A stretch of 64,000 bases of DNA from Bacillus sp. es.034 (GCF_002563655.1 NZ_PDIY01000001.1:1545501-1609500), one strand, 5' to 3'; shown: positions 9,599 to 17,407, numbered from the stretch's first letter. Numbers and translations: made by a program. Notes: generated by a model from the sequence alone, not told the origin.

Positions 9599-10042
9599 CT
9601 ATCCTTTGGTCATGTTCGCGTTGATTTGAGAAAGAACGCTCTTATATACTTCTAATTCCTCTTCTGAAATACCTTTAAGAATCGTATCTTCATACAATTT
9701 CTCTATAAAAGGGGAAAGCTCTTCCTTCGCTTTCATTCCCTTTTCTGTGATGAAAATAAGAAAAGATCGTCTGTCTTCTGCGTTTTTCTGTTTGTAAATC
9801 AGTTCTTTCCTTTCCAGAATATCCAATATTCTGGTTACGGTCGGCTGATCCTTTTCTGACCTCATGGCAAGCTGTTTTTGACTGATTCCATCCTGTTCCG
9901 CAAGTCTCTTCAGAACGGTCCACTGCTCAGGTGTCACATCGAAATCTTTCAGATGGAGGGTGAGGAATCGGATGATATTTTTGACTGTGTGGCTCGTATA
10001 TAAGCCGATGGTTTCATCTCGGGACATGGTCACTGGTTTCAC
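9599..10042 (-). CDS. MarR-family transcriptional regulator
   Basis: A 147-residue winged-helix protein with the MarR core: VTPEQWTVLKRLAEQDGISQKQLA, then a recognition helix (DQPTVTRILDILERKELI) and the wing DRRSFLIFITEKG. It is divergent from the MFS pump gene, whose promoter carries a dyad (10106-10135), so it probably represses the pump and its own operon (isomerase gene downstream). The arrangement resembles ywoH/ywoG of B. subtilis. Confidence 0.85.
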   Translation of the reverse strand: MKPVTMSRDETIGLYTSHTVKNIIRFLTLHLKDFDVTPEQWTVLKRLAEQDGISQKQLAMRSEKDQPTVTRILDILERKELIYKQKNAEDRRSFLIFITEKGMKAKEELSPFIEKLYEDTILKGISEEELEVYKSVLSQINANMTKG

Positions 10043-10105
10043 CTTCTACGTGAGTTTCTTCCCTTTATCATACATGAAAACCGGAAGAAATTGAATTAAT
10101 TGTCA

Positions 10106-10135
10106 CAACAACTATATTTACAAATATACATGTTG
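10106..10135. promoter_or_regulatory. Candidate MarR operator overlapping the MFS promoter
   Basis: CAACAACTATAT (10106-10117) and ATATACATGTTG (10124-10135) form a dyad with 10 of 12 matching pairs around a 6-bp centre. It covers the -35 box and half of the spacer. A weaker ACAACTA half-site recurs at about 10153-10159. Confidence 0.55.
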
Positions 10136-10145
10136 TAGATATAAT
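10117..10145 (+). promoter_or_regulatory. Sigma-A promoter of the MFS gene
   Basis: TTTACA (10117-10122), 17-bp spacer, TATAAT (10140-10145). Confidence 0.75.
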
Positions 10146-10180
10146 TAGTATAACAACTAATTGCGCGAAGGAGAATGATA

Positions 10181-11383
10181 GTGGAGCATTCAACAAAACA
10201 AAACATCTGGACACGTCCATTTTTTATGGCGTTACTGAATAACTTTTTTCTCTTTTTGGTTTTTTACTCATTGTTGACCATCCTGCCTCTGTATGTGCTC
10301 GATGAGTTGCATGGAACAGAAGGACAGGCAGGACTTGCTACAACGGTTTTCTTACTATCGGCAATCATTGTCCGTCCCTTTTCGGGAAAAATCATTGAGC
10401 TGTTGGGAAAGAAAAAGACCCTCATCGTCAGTTTGTTGATGTTCGGGATATCCTCATTCATTTACTTTTGGGTAAATGATTTTTATTTTTTAATGGGGCT
10501 CCGTTTTTTCCATGGCATTTGGTTTAGTATCGGTTCAACGGTCATGGTGGCGATTGCGGCAGACATGATCCCGGCAAACAGGAAGGGGGAGGGACTTGGT
10601 TATTTTGCCATGTCGATGAACCTGGCAGTTGTAGTCGGACCATTTCTCTCCCTGGCCCTACTGCGATGGATTCCGTACACGACATTGTTTATGGGTCTTG
10701 CATGGATCATTGTCATTGGGTTCCTCTGTTCTTTTGGGATTCAGGTGACAGAGGAGGAAGTGGTGGAACAGGCAGCGAGCAGACGCCTGACCCTTAAGGA
10801 TTTAATAGAAGTGAAGGCGATCCCGATTGCGTTGGTAGGGTTCCTGACCTCATTTGCTTATTCCGGGATCATGTCGTTTATCTCCGTTTATGCGAAGTCT
10901 GTCGGTCTATTCGAATCCGTCAGTTTATTCTTCGTCGTATTTGCCGCTGCGATGCTGCTGTCCCGGCCATATACAGGGCGACTATTTGACCGGTCGGGAC
11001 CCAATGCGGTCATCTACCCGTCCCTGATCATTTTTGCCTTTGGACTGATTCTATTGAGCTTCACTCATTCCGTTCTTTTCTTATTGGTATCAGGAACGCT
11101 GATTGGACTCGGGTATGGTGCTTTGCTTCCAAGCTTCCAGACGATGTCGATACAGGCGGCTCCGAAGAGGAGAACAGGGCATGCGACGGCTACATTCTTC
11201 ATTTTTTATGACCTGGGGATTGCGGTCGGGTCGTTTGTGCTGGGGCTTGTTTCCTCTCAGTTCGGATTTTCGGCTTTATATATCATCTGCAGTGGAGTGG
11301 TATTGGTCACAGTCGCGGCATATAAAATCGTGACGAAACGACGAACAATGGCCGTACATCAAGAGGAAGCATTGGAGTTATAA
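10181..11383 (+). CDS. MFS transporter, probable drug/efflux pump (YwoG-like)
   Basis: A 400-residue, 12-helix major facilitator. The loop motif FSGKIIELLGKKKTLIVS between helices 2 and 3 and its C-half counterpart (YTGRLFDRSGPN) are visible. I start at GTG 10181 because AAGGAG (10168-10173) is seven bases upstream; the ATG at 10175 is only one base from it. Divergent MarR control suggests induction by a toxic compound or metabolite. Confidence 0.85.
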   Translation: MEHSTKQNIWTRPFFMALLNNFFLFLVFYSLLTILPLYVLDELHGTEGQAGLATTVFLLSAIIVRPFSGKIIELLGKKKTLIVSLLMFGISSFIYFWVNDFYFLMGLRFFHGIWFSIGSTVMVAIAADMIPANRKGEGLGYFAMSMNLAVVVGPFLSLALLRWIPYTTLFMGLAWIIVIGFLCSFGIQVTEEEVVEQAASRRLTLKDLIEVKAIPIALVGFLTSFAYSGIMSFISVYAKSVGLFESVSLFFVVFAAAMLLSRPYTGRLFDRSGPNAVIYPSLIIFAFGLILLSFTHSVLFLLVSGTLIGLGYGALLPSFQTMSIQAAPKRRTGHATATFFIFYDLGIAVGSFVLGLVSSQFGFSALYIICSGVVLVTVAAYKIVTKRRTMAVHQEEALEL

Positions 11384-11390
11384 AATGAAC

Positions 11391-11423
11391 AGGGGCTTAC
11401 CTTTCTGAGGTGAGTCCCTTTTT
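11391..11423 (+). terminator. Terminator of the MFS gene
   Basis: AGGGGCTTACCT pairs with AGGTGAGTCCCT and is followed by five T. Confidence 0.82.
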
Positions 11424-11500
11424 GATGATCAGGGGTTAAAGTGAAGGTATGAACCTGAAAAGAATCGCACACTCTAATGGTACAGGGGAGGTGTAAGACC

Positions 11501-11656
11501 ATGGCACAAGACGTACTATGTGAAGTAAGCAACTGCAGGTACAACAGTGAAGGAAAGAAGTGTTCTGCAGACCAGATATTCGTTGTCAGTCACAAAGGGA
11601 ACAAAGCGCATAACAGCGAAGAAACGGACTGCAAAACATTCGAACCGGGTATGTAA
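11501..11656 (+). CDS. DUF1540 small cysteine-rich protein
   Basis: A 51-residue protein translated from ATG 11501 behind AGGGGAGGT (spacing 8). It shows the DUF1540 pattern: two Cys near the N-terminus (LCEVSNC), then Tyr, GKKCSADQI, and a C-terminal ETDCKTF, making four Cys in all. This spacing suggests metal or disulfide binding; the family role is not established, though it is common in spore-formers. It has its own terminator. Confidence 0.85.
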   Translation: MAQDVLCEVSNCRYNSEGKKCSADQIFVVSHKGNKAHNSEETDCKTFEPGM

Positions 11657-11663
11657 TAGGGAA

Positions 11664-11697
11664 GAAGGCAACCATAGGCGTGGTTGTCTTCTTTTTA
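11664..11697 (+). terminator. Terminator of the DUF1540 gene
   Basis: GAAGGCAACCA pairs with TGGTTGTCTTC and is followed by five T. Confidence 0.88.
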
Positions 11698-11705
11698 CAT
11701 AGTAT

Positions 11706-11720
11706 TGATAATAATTCTCA
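11706..11720. promoter_or_regulatory. Orphan Fur-box-like 15-mer
   Basis: TGATAATAATTCTCA matches the Bacillus Fur 7-1-7 consensus except one base. It lies between convergent genes, with no promoter facing out of it, so it may be chance. Confidence 0.25.
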
Positions 11721-11728
11721 ATGTTATA

Positions 11729-11757
11729 CAAAAAAGCCCACAAAGAGTTGTGAGCTA
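11729..11757 (-). terminator. Terminator of the second MFS gene
   Basis: On the minus strand AGCTCACAA pairs with TTGTGGGCT and is followed by six T; it overlaps the stop codon. Confidence 0.75.
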
Positions 11758-12963
11758 ACTTGCTTGTTCCGATAACGCAGTCGTTTTAAGCTGCCTGTAC
11801 TTTGAATAGAAAAGTCCCGTCATCACAAGGGAGAGGCATCCGAATAAAACCGTCATGATCTGCAGCCCGACAAGATCTAAGAGGAGTCCGGTTAAAAGCA
11901 GGACAACTTGGAAGATCAGGCGGTCGAGCATATTCCGGAACGAAAAGAAGCGTCCGTGAAATTCTTTCGGAATCCGTGTTTGAAAAATGGTGGCGGCTGT
12001 CGGAAAGAAGCACCCTACAGAGAAGCCGAACACCGTGAAGGCAATGACCGACATGACGGGGCTTGTAGCAAAATATAAAAGCATTTGTGCAATCCCGATG
12101 ACAAAGCTGAATGCGAACAGAATCTTATATGGAGATACGTTTTCACCGATTTTTTTCACTGCAAATGCGCCCGTCATAAAAGCGATTCCTTCCGCTGTAT
12201 AAATCCATCCTTTAATGGCGGAACTGTCCTGAAGCTCACTGATGTTGATGACCATCAAGTTGAATCCGCCGATAAAAAGTAGCGGGATGAGTGTCATCAC
12301 GAGGGTCATAAATACGATGGGAAGTCCTTTGATGACGGGGAACACTTCCTTGAATCCTGCTGCTTTTGGCTTGTTGCCTTGCGCTTTGACGTGTGACTCC
12401 TCGTTTTCGTCGATTGTCAGGAACAGGGTCATGACGAACAGGGCAAGATAAGCTACAAGAGAAAGAACATATAGCATCGATAACGAAATGATGACCAGCA
12501 GGATTCCCGCTAATGCCGTCCCGAGGATCCTTGAAAGGGTCGCCACATTCATGTGCACCCCGTTCATCTGCAGCAGTTCCTTCTCTTTCACCACCATCGG
12601 AATGGCAGCCTGAAGGGCAGGGAAATAAAAAGCGGCAGAGATTTGAATGCTGACTAAGAAGACGACCATCCATAGTACCGAGCCCGTATATATAGCGATG
12701 AGCATGAAAACGACACTGAGTGCCCGTGTGAATCCGGAGACGAGCATCACGGTTTTTTTATTTGCCTGATCCGTTATTTTGCCGGCTAGCGGACCAACAG
12801 CAAGGCCGGCCAGGAGCCCGGAAGCTAACAGGACAGACTTCAGGAAGTCAGAAGGCACCTTCTCCTGCATAAACTCCAGATTTCCGATGATTCCGAGCCA
12901 TAATCCAAGCCCGGCAATGAATTCCCCGATCAATAATATCCACACATTCTTATTTTTCCACAT
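11755..12963 (-). CDS. MFS transporter (BacE/EntS-like)
   Basis: A 402-residue, 12-helix major facilitator of the drug/siderophore-exporter type (GPLAGKITDQANKKTVML loop, later IPKEFHGRFFSFRN). The substrate is unknown. The ribosome-site region upstream of ATG 12963 is made of a single arm of the dispersed GAGGGACGGACCT repeat, which places GAGGG 12-13 bases before the start. That is a weak and unusual site. No regulator gene adjoins it. Confidence 0.82.
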   Translation of the reverse strand: MWKNKNVWILLIGEFIAGLGLWLGIIGNLEFMQEKVPSDFLKSVLLASGLLAGLAVGPLAGKITDQANKKTVMLVSGFTRALSVVFMLIAIYTGSVLWMVVFLVSIQISAAFYFPALQAAIPMVVKEKELLQMNGVHMNVATLSRILGTALAGILLVIISLSMLYVLSLVAYLALFVMTLFLTIDENEESHVKAQGNKPKAAGFKEVFPVIKGLPIVFMTLVMTLIPLLFIGGFNLMVINISELQDSSAIKGWIYTAEGIAFMTGAFAVKKIGENVSPYKILFAFSFVIGIAQMLLYFATSPVMSVIAFTVFGFSVGCFFPTAATIFQTRIPKEFHGRFFSFRNMLDRLIFQVVLLLTGLLLDLVGLQIMTVLFGCLSLVMTGLFYSKYRQLKTTALSEQAS

Positions 12964-12966
12964 AGT

Positions 12967-12979
12967 AGGTCCGTCCCTC
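12967..12979. repeat. Dispersed repeat, solitary arm
   Basis: One 13-bp arm (GAGGGACGGACCT on the minus strand) with no partner arm, directly before the MFS start codon. Confidence 0.8.
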
Positions 12980-13083
12980 GCAGTCGATTTATTTCGTTAC
13001 TCTAAATATACTATGGCGTGGGTGGGAAGGGAATGGTTTTTTTGTTGGGGGAAGGCTGTGTGTATGTAGAATATAATGAACAG

Positions 13084-13111
13084 TAAAAAAACCAGAGCCA
13101 ATGACTCCGGA
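13084..13111 (-). terminator. Terminator of the nucleosidase-like gene
   Basis: On the minus strand CCGGAGTC pairs with GGCTCTGG (one wobble) and is followed by seven T. Confidence 0.78.
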
Positions 13112-13120
13112 TTTGTATGG

Positions 13121-13792
13121 TTATATAAATCGATTTAAATATTCGCCAAATATTTTGTTCATCACTTTGGGTGTGTTTTCTATATAAACATTTATCTGTT
13201 CAATGTTTGATTCGAATGTATCAGAGTTACTTTCAACTGATGGAAAATCAGATATTCCTTTAATAATAATACATTCAACATCATTCTTCTTACAGATATA
13301 CGCAATGGCACCCGCTTCTGTATCGGCTATTGTTATTTCGTTTTCTTTAAGTTCTAAATAGTCCTTCCACATAACGACTGCTTTATCAGCGGTGCCGATT
13401 GTCCCGGTATTAAAATCATTTACGTATTTGGACAGATCGATATCGACTATGAAGGATTGCTTAATAAAAGGCTCGATTTCTTTTACTGTGCAATCATATT
13501 GAACGGCTTTATCGGGTACAATAATATCCAAATTCCTGAACCTGTCATCTATTCCTGCACAGGTTCCAGCAACGATTATTTTCGTTAAATGAAATCTAGA
13601 AATCATATACTGATTACCACCGATACCATTTACCTTTCTTACACCGGTACTATAAAAAACAAGTTCAGTATCATTCATTGTTCTTATGAAATACTCCCCA
13701 TAAGGATAAGCGAAACGTTCATCATCTTTTATGCTGAAATATTCCAATGTCGCTTCGTATTCCCACTTCGTTGCTATACTGATTCCTATCAT
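13121..13792 (-). CDS. Nucleoside phosphorylase / MTA-SAH-nucleosidase-like protein
   Basis: A 223-residue protein of the phosphorylase superfamily. It shows the Gly-rich IIVAGTCAGI loop (about residues 72-81), a central DIIVPDKAVQYD, the purine/ribose-binding segment IADTEAGAIA (in place of the usual MEGAA), and the ISD motif with catalytic Asp. It likely cleaves a purine nucleoside. It is not the housekeeping mtnN by sequence. The gene is visibly more AT-rich than its neighbours and uses AAT, ATA and TTA codons heavily, suggesting acquisition. Confidence 0.72.
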   Translation of the reverse strand: MIGISIATKWEYEATLEYFSIKDDERFAYPYGEYFIRTMNDTELVFYSTGVRKVNGIGGNQYMISRFHLTKIIVAGTCAGIDDRFRNLDIIVPDKAVQYDCTVKEIEPFIKQSFIVDIDLSKYVNDFNTGTIGTADKAVVMWKDYLELKENEITIADTEAGAIAYICKKNDVECIIIKGISDFPSVESNSDTFESNIEQINVYIENTPKVMNKIFGEYLNRFI

Positions 13793-13869
13793 CGACGTAT
13801 CACCCTGTATATATGGTTATTTTTTATGTTACTCCCCCAAAGCGGAGCCCCTTACTAACAAGCGGGCTG

Positions 13870-14184
13870 TTATTCCTTTTCAATCCATTCCTGGGACCAT
13901 TTTTCTATGTTCTTCATTAAGGGTTCTAACGAATACCCTTTCTTTGTTAATGAATATTCAATCCGCACGGGTGTTTCGGGATAGACGGTCCGTGTAACGA
14001 TTCCTTCTTGTTCAAGATCCTTTAAACGCTCGGATAGAAGTCTGCCGCTGATGCCTATAGCGTCTTTGATGGTGCAGTTCCGTTGGGGGCCTGACAATAG
14101 TTGATAAATGATGAGTGCGGTCCATCGCTGACTTAAGATGCCAATTGCTTTTTCAAATCTTGGACATATTTCAGATTGGTTCAT
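13870..14184 (-). CDS. HxlR/DUF24-family regulator (CatR/YodB-like thiol sensor)
   Basis: A 104-residue winged-helix protein: MNQSEICPRFEKAIG, then QRWTALIIYQLLSGPQR, a recognition helix with RLLSERLKDLEQEGIV and the wing PVRIEYSLTKKG. Cys7 sits where CatR and YodB keep the cysteine that senses quinones and diamide. I start at ATG 14184, seven to eight bases from AAAGGAGGC; the upstream TTG at 14190 is too close. It is divergent from the catE-like gene and probably controls it through the dyad at 14291. Confidence 0.82.
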   Translation of the reverse strand: MNQSEICPRFEKAIGILSQRWTALIIYQLLSGPQRNCTIKDAIGISGRLLSERLKDLEQEGIVTRTVYPETPVRIEYSLTKKGYSLEPLMKNIEKWSQEWIEKE

Positions 14185-14260
14185 CTTCAATGCCTCCTTT
14201 AATCATGGAAATTCTATTTTGTAGTATACCATATAACCGGTAATAAGGTAATTTAATTAC

Positions 14261-14289
14261 TTGACGGAAGATAGTTATTAAATTAAAAT
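14261..14289 (+). promoter_or_regulatory. Sigma-A promoter of the catE-like gene
   Basis: TTGACG (14261-14266), 17-bp spacer, TAAAAT (14284-14289). Confidence 0.7.
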
Positions 14290-14290
14290 T

Positions 14291-14307
14291 AGTTACATAA
14301 AGTAACT
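14291..14307. promoter_or_regulatory. Probable HxlR-family operator
   Basis: AGTTACATAAAGTAACT is a perfect 6-5-6 inverted repeat placed right after the -10 box, covering the transcription start, in the style of CatR/YodB repressor sites. Confidence 0.65.
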
Positions 14308-14346
14308 TATAAAAAAGTCTAAACATAAATCGGAGGAGGAATCATA

Positions 14347-15195
14347 ATGAACTTTCATAAAGAACCCCATACATTTGTTGGGGAAGTGAGCCTAATTGTA
14401 CAAGATTTAAAACGATCTCTTTCTTTTTATAAGGATGTGATCGGGTTTAAAGTGCTGGAAGAATCAGATAAACGGGCTTCTTTAACGGTGGACGGTACTC
14501 ATTCTCTGTTATCCATTGAAGAGCTTGAAGAAACATTTCCTAAAGAGCCGCGGACGACAGGGCTATATCATTTTGCTTTATTGCTGCCAAGTAGAGAAGA
14601 TCTTGATAAGGTGCTGGCCCATCTTATCAAGCTGAATATACAGCTTGGTTCTTCGGATCACCTTGTGAGTGAAGCGTTATATTTATCCGATCCTGATGGA
14701 AATGGAATCGAGATTTACAGGGACCGTCCAGCATCCGAATGGACGTGGCATGGTGACCAAGTCGAGATGACCGTTGATCCCATCGATGCACGGGGGATAT
14801 TAGCCGAGGCAGAAGGGGAAGCGTGGAACGGACTTCCAGCCGCTACAGTGATGGGGCACATCCATCTCCACGTGTCGGATTTGAAGTCAACGGAAGAGTT
14901 CTACGGGAAAGGTCTTGGCTTTAACGTGGTGAGCCGTTTCGGGAATCAGGCACTCTTCATTTCGACTGGAGGATACCATCATCACATAGGATTGAATACG
15001 TGGAATGGTGTAGGCGCACCGGCTCCTTCCGAAAACAGTGCAGGCCTCAACTGGTATACCCTCCACTTCCCGAATGAAGAAAAGCGAAAGAGCATCATTC
15101 ATAGTCTCGAGTCCATCGGAGCCACAATCAAGGAACATGACGGTAAAATCCTCACCGTGGATCCATCCGGCAACCGCATCTATTTAAGCTTGTAA
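14347..15195 (+). CDS. catE: Catechol-2,3-dioxygenase-like glyoxalase-fold protein (CatE family)
   Basis: A 282-residue protein of two VOC modules. Strong family blocks are GLYHFALLLP, SEALYLSDPDGNGIE, GHIHLHVSDL and GGYHHHIGLNTW. The last two contain His residues expected at the metal site. B. subtilis CatE (285 residues) opens catechol rings and protects against catechol and quinone stress, and is repressed by CatR. The same regulator-target pairing is seen here, in divergent form, and catD is absent. The ATG follows CGGAGGAGGA. Confidence 0.8.
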   Translation: MNFHKEPHTFVGEVSLIVQDLKRSLSFYKDVIGFKVLEESDKRASLTVDGTHSLLSIEELEETFPKEPRTTGLYHFALLLPSREDLDKVLAHLIKLNIQLGSSDHLVSEALYLSDPDGNGIEIYRDRPASEWTWHGDQVEMTVDPIDARGILAEAEGEAWNGLPAATVMGHIHLHVSDLKSTEEFYGKGLGFNVVSRFGNQALFISTGGYHHHIGLNTWNGVGAPAPSENSAGLNWYTLHFPNEEKRKSIIHSLESIGATIKEHDGKILTVDPSGNRIYLSL

Positions 15196-15199
15196 AAGG

Positions 15200-15234
15200 G
15201 AGGGACGGACCTCGGAAGACGGGGTCCGTCCCTC
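15200..15234. repeat. Dispersed GAGGGACGGACCT inverted repeat, copy 1
   Basis: Arms GAGGGACGGACC (15200-15211) and GGTCCGTCCCTC (15223-15234) flank an 11-bp centre directly after catE. A T8 run at 15242-15249 follows, so it may act as a terminator. Confidence 0.85.
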
Positions 15235-15323
15235 TAAGCAGTTTTTTTTGGTCCTGCAGATGTTAGTGGGATAATGTACGTACAGACTAATGGATATTCG
15301 GTTTGCGAAGGGGAGTGACATGG

Positions 15324-16301
15324 ATGAAGTTGAGTGTATTGGATCAGTCTGTGATTGTGAGGGGAGGGGACGCAGGTACTGCGTTTCGGAATACAGTGGA
15401 GCTTGCACAGTTTACAGAGGAGTTAGGGTACACGCGAATCTGGGTGGCAGAACATCATAATACGAATGGTCTTGCAGGTTCCGCTCCCCAGGTACTGATT
15501 GCACATATTGCGTCCATGACAAATACGATCCGAGTAGGATCTGGTGGTGTCCTCCTTCCACAATACAGCCCGTACAAAATTGCGGAGGACTTCAAGGTAT
15601 TGGAAACCCTGTTTCCCGAACGCATCGATCTTGGAATCGGCCGTTCCCCAGGGGGATCATATGAAACACGGATGGCTCTGACGGATGGGTTGAAGAAGAG
15701 TATGAATGAGTTTCCGGGGCAGGTGGAGGCACTTCAGAATTACTTGCATCTCTCACCTGAACAATCCGTGAAGGCTTATCCTGACGCAACCTCTCCTCCC
15801 CTTCCATGGATATTGGGCATCACACACCGTGGTGCCCGGGTGGCAGCTGAAAAAGGCACGGCTTTTACCTTTGGTCACTTCATCAATCCCGTCAATGGAA
15901 AACGGGCGATGGATTATTATCAATCCCACTTTCAGCCTTCAGCCTCATTAGCCCGACCATTGAGCAATGTGTGTATCTTTGTCGTGTGCGCTCCGACCGA
16001 GGAGGAAGCAGAAGAAATGGCTCTCACCCAAGACTTATGGTTATTGGCTGTAGAGAAAGGGATTGATACCGTAATTCCTTCCATCGAAGAAGCGAAGGCA
16101 AGAGTGCTGACACCGGAGGAAAAAGAAAGAGTGAAGGAAAACAGAAAAAGAGCGATAGTCGGAACCCCAAAAAAGGTGAAGGAAGAACTTCAGATGCTAA
16201 GTGAAGTGTATCAAACCGATGAATTTATGATCATCACCAACGTGTCGCAATTCAAAGACAAAGTAAGGTCTTATGAGTTGATCGCTGGGGCAATACTCTA
16301 A
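15324..16301 (+). CDS. Luciferase-like (LLM) flavin-dependent monooxygenase
   Basis: A 325-residue bacterial-luciferase-fold protein with the family landmarks ELGYTRIWVAEHHN near residue 40, TIRVGSGGVLLPQYSPYKIAEDF, and LGIGRSPGG. These enzymes use reduced FMN and oxygen on an aldehyde or other small organic. The true substrate is unknown. I start at ATG 15324, eight bases after AGGGGAG; an in-frame TTG at 15303 lacks a ribosome site. It may be read together with catE if the hairpin between them is leaky. Confidence 0.87.
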   Translation: MKLSVLDQSVIVRGGDAGTAFRNTVELAQFTEELGYTRIWVAEHHNTNGLAGSAPQVLIAHIASMTNTIRVGSGGVLLPQYSPYKIAEDFKVLETLFPERIDLGIGRSPGGSYETRMALTDGLKKSMNEFPGQVEALQNYLHLSPEQSVKAYPDATSPPLPWILGITHRGARVAAEKGTAFTFGHFINPVNGKRAMDYYQSHFQPSASLARPLSNVCIFVVCAPTEEEAEEMALTQDLWLLAVEKGIDTVIPSIEEAKARVLTPEEKERVKENRKRAIVGTPKKVKEELQMLSEVYQTDEFMIITNVSQFKDKVRSYELIAGAIL

Positions 16302-16339
16302 TTCAAAGAAACCTGAGGGGCATAAAACCCCTGAAAATA

Positions 16340-16383
16340 ATAAAGGGAACCTTTTGCGCTTTCACGCCAAGGTTCCCTTTCAA
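16340..16383. terminator. Bidirectional terminator
   Basis: AAAGGGAACCTT (16342-16353) pairs with AAGGTTCCCTTT (16369-16380) between convergent genes. A smaller AGGGG/CCCCT hairpin lies at about 16315-16332. Confidence 0.8.
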
Positions 16384-16394
16384 TTTATATGAAA

Positions 16395-16682
16395 TTAGTA
16401 ATAAGAATATGGTGAATAACCATAATAAGGCGGCGGATATCCATACCCGTAACCATACCCATAACCCGGACTCAATAATGCTGCTCCTAATAATCCACCG
16501 GCAAGTCCTCCCACAAACGGACTGAAGCCGAATCCAAATCCTGGTCTTCCGAATCCGCCATAACCGAACCCTGGTCTCCCGAACCCTCCAAATCCCGGTC
16601 TTCCGAAGCCTACCCGTCCGATTGGTCGGCGGTAATCACTATAGTCTGCAAACGTTTCATGGCCTGCTTGAAAATTATTCAT
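16395..16682 (-). CDS. Gly/Tyr/Phe-rich repeat protein, probable spore or surface protein
   Basis: A 95-residue low-complexity protein. Residues 24-55 are built from GFGRPGFG-type repeats (at least four), followed by a short hydrophobic GGLAGGLLGAALL stretch and a Gly-Tyr/Pro-Tyr tail (GYGYGYGYPPPYYG). This composition is typical of small coat and surface proteins of Bacillaceae, but I do not recognise a family. ATG 16682 has GGAGGTTTTATGCT upstream. Confidence 0.65.
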   Translation of the reverse strand: MNNFQAGHETFADYSDYRRPIGRVGFGRPGFGGFGRPGFGYGGFGRPGFGFGFSPFVGGLAGGLLGAALLSPGYGYGYGYGYPPPYYGYSPYSYY

Positions 16683-16864
16683 AGCATAAAACCTCCTCTC
16701 TATCTAGGTTATGAGTATTCGTTTTGAGTGGGATTGGTATAGGCGTTTACCCAGATAAAGAGATTTTATGAAAATGATTAAGATTATATATTCAAGTAGT
16801 CATTCCTGTAGAGCACTTGATCCGTTGCTCTACATTTCTTTAAAAAAGAATATGTATAGCAACT

Positions 16865-17407
16865 TTAAGTAGAGGATTCTTTGGTCTGCACTAAGGCAGA
16901 AATAATAGCTCCGATCGCCTGGATCCAACTGCCAACAACATTGAGGTTCCCGCTGTCCTTGTTATTTAACGTGAGGATACCTGATATAGCTTGAAGAGAG
17001 TTTCCGATGACCTGAAGCAGGTTCCCATAGATCGAATAAAGTTCTTCTAGTGTATGTTCTTCATCGAAAGAATCAGCGAGGGCAGATGCTCCCCCCAAAG
17101 CCTGCAGGAGATTCCCTTTGATATTAAGTTCCTGCTTGATGATGGTATTAAAATCAATGACGATGCCAGCAATGACGGTAACGTTCCCGATGGCTTGAAT
17201 TTCATTTCCCACTTTCGTTAAGGAAAATTCCTCAATGGCATCTGCTTCAAGGGCATTCCCAGTAGCCTGAAGTTCATTTCCTACAAGATTGAATGACCTT
17301 AGCGTTTCCCTCGGAATCCTCTTAATGGGTGTACTCCCTATAGCAGCGATAACGGTCCCGATAGCCGCCACCCATGCACCGAATGTAGCTTTTTGCTCAT
17401 TTCCCAT
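16865..17407 (-). CDS. Repetitive protein with GN-x-LQA-x-G motifs, function unknown
   Basis: A 180-residue protein with five clear copies of a motif G-N/S-x2-QA-x-G at about residues 43, 67, 98, 128 and 159, spaced 24 to 31 residues apart, and a related AAIGTVIAAIG start. Each unit is amphipathic and predicted helical, with acidic linkers. There is no signal peptide and no catalytic pattern. It resembles uncharacterised repeat proteins of Bacillaceae that I cannot name with certainty. ATG 17407 is preceded only by a weak GGCGATCAACT. Confidence 0.6.
   Translation of the reverse strand: MGNEQKATFGAWVAAIGTVIAAIGSTPIKRIPRETLRSFNLVGNELQATGNALEADAIEEFSLTKVGNEIQAIGNVTVIAGIVIDFNTIIKQELNIKGNLLQALGGASALADSFDEEHTLEELYSIYGNLLQVIGNSLQAISGILTLNNKDSGNLNVVGSWIQAIGAIISALVQTKESST

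Noticed and set aside
10175..10177. ATG 10175 as MFS start
   Set aside because: It is one base from the AAGGAG ribosome site; GTG 10181 has correct spacing.
13121..13792. Defence-system effector role for the nucleosidase-like gene
   Set aside because: No sensor, ATPase or toxin-antitoxin partner adjoins it, so only a general nucleoside-cleaving role is proposed.
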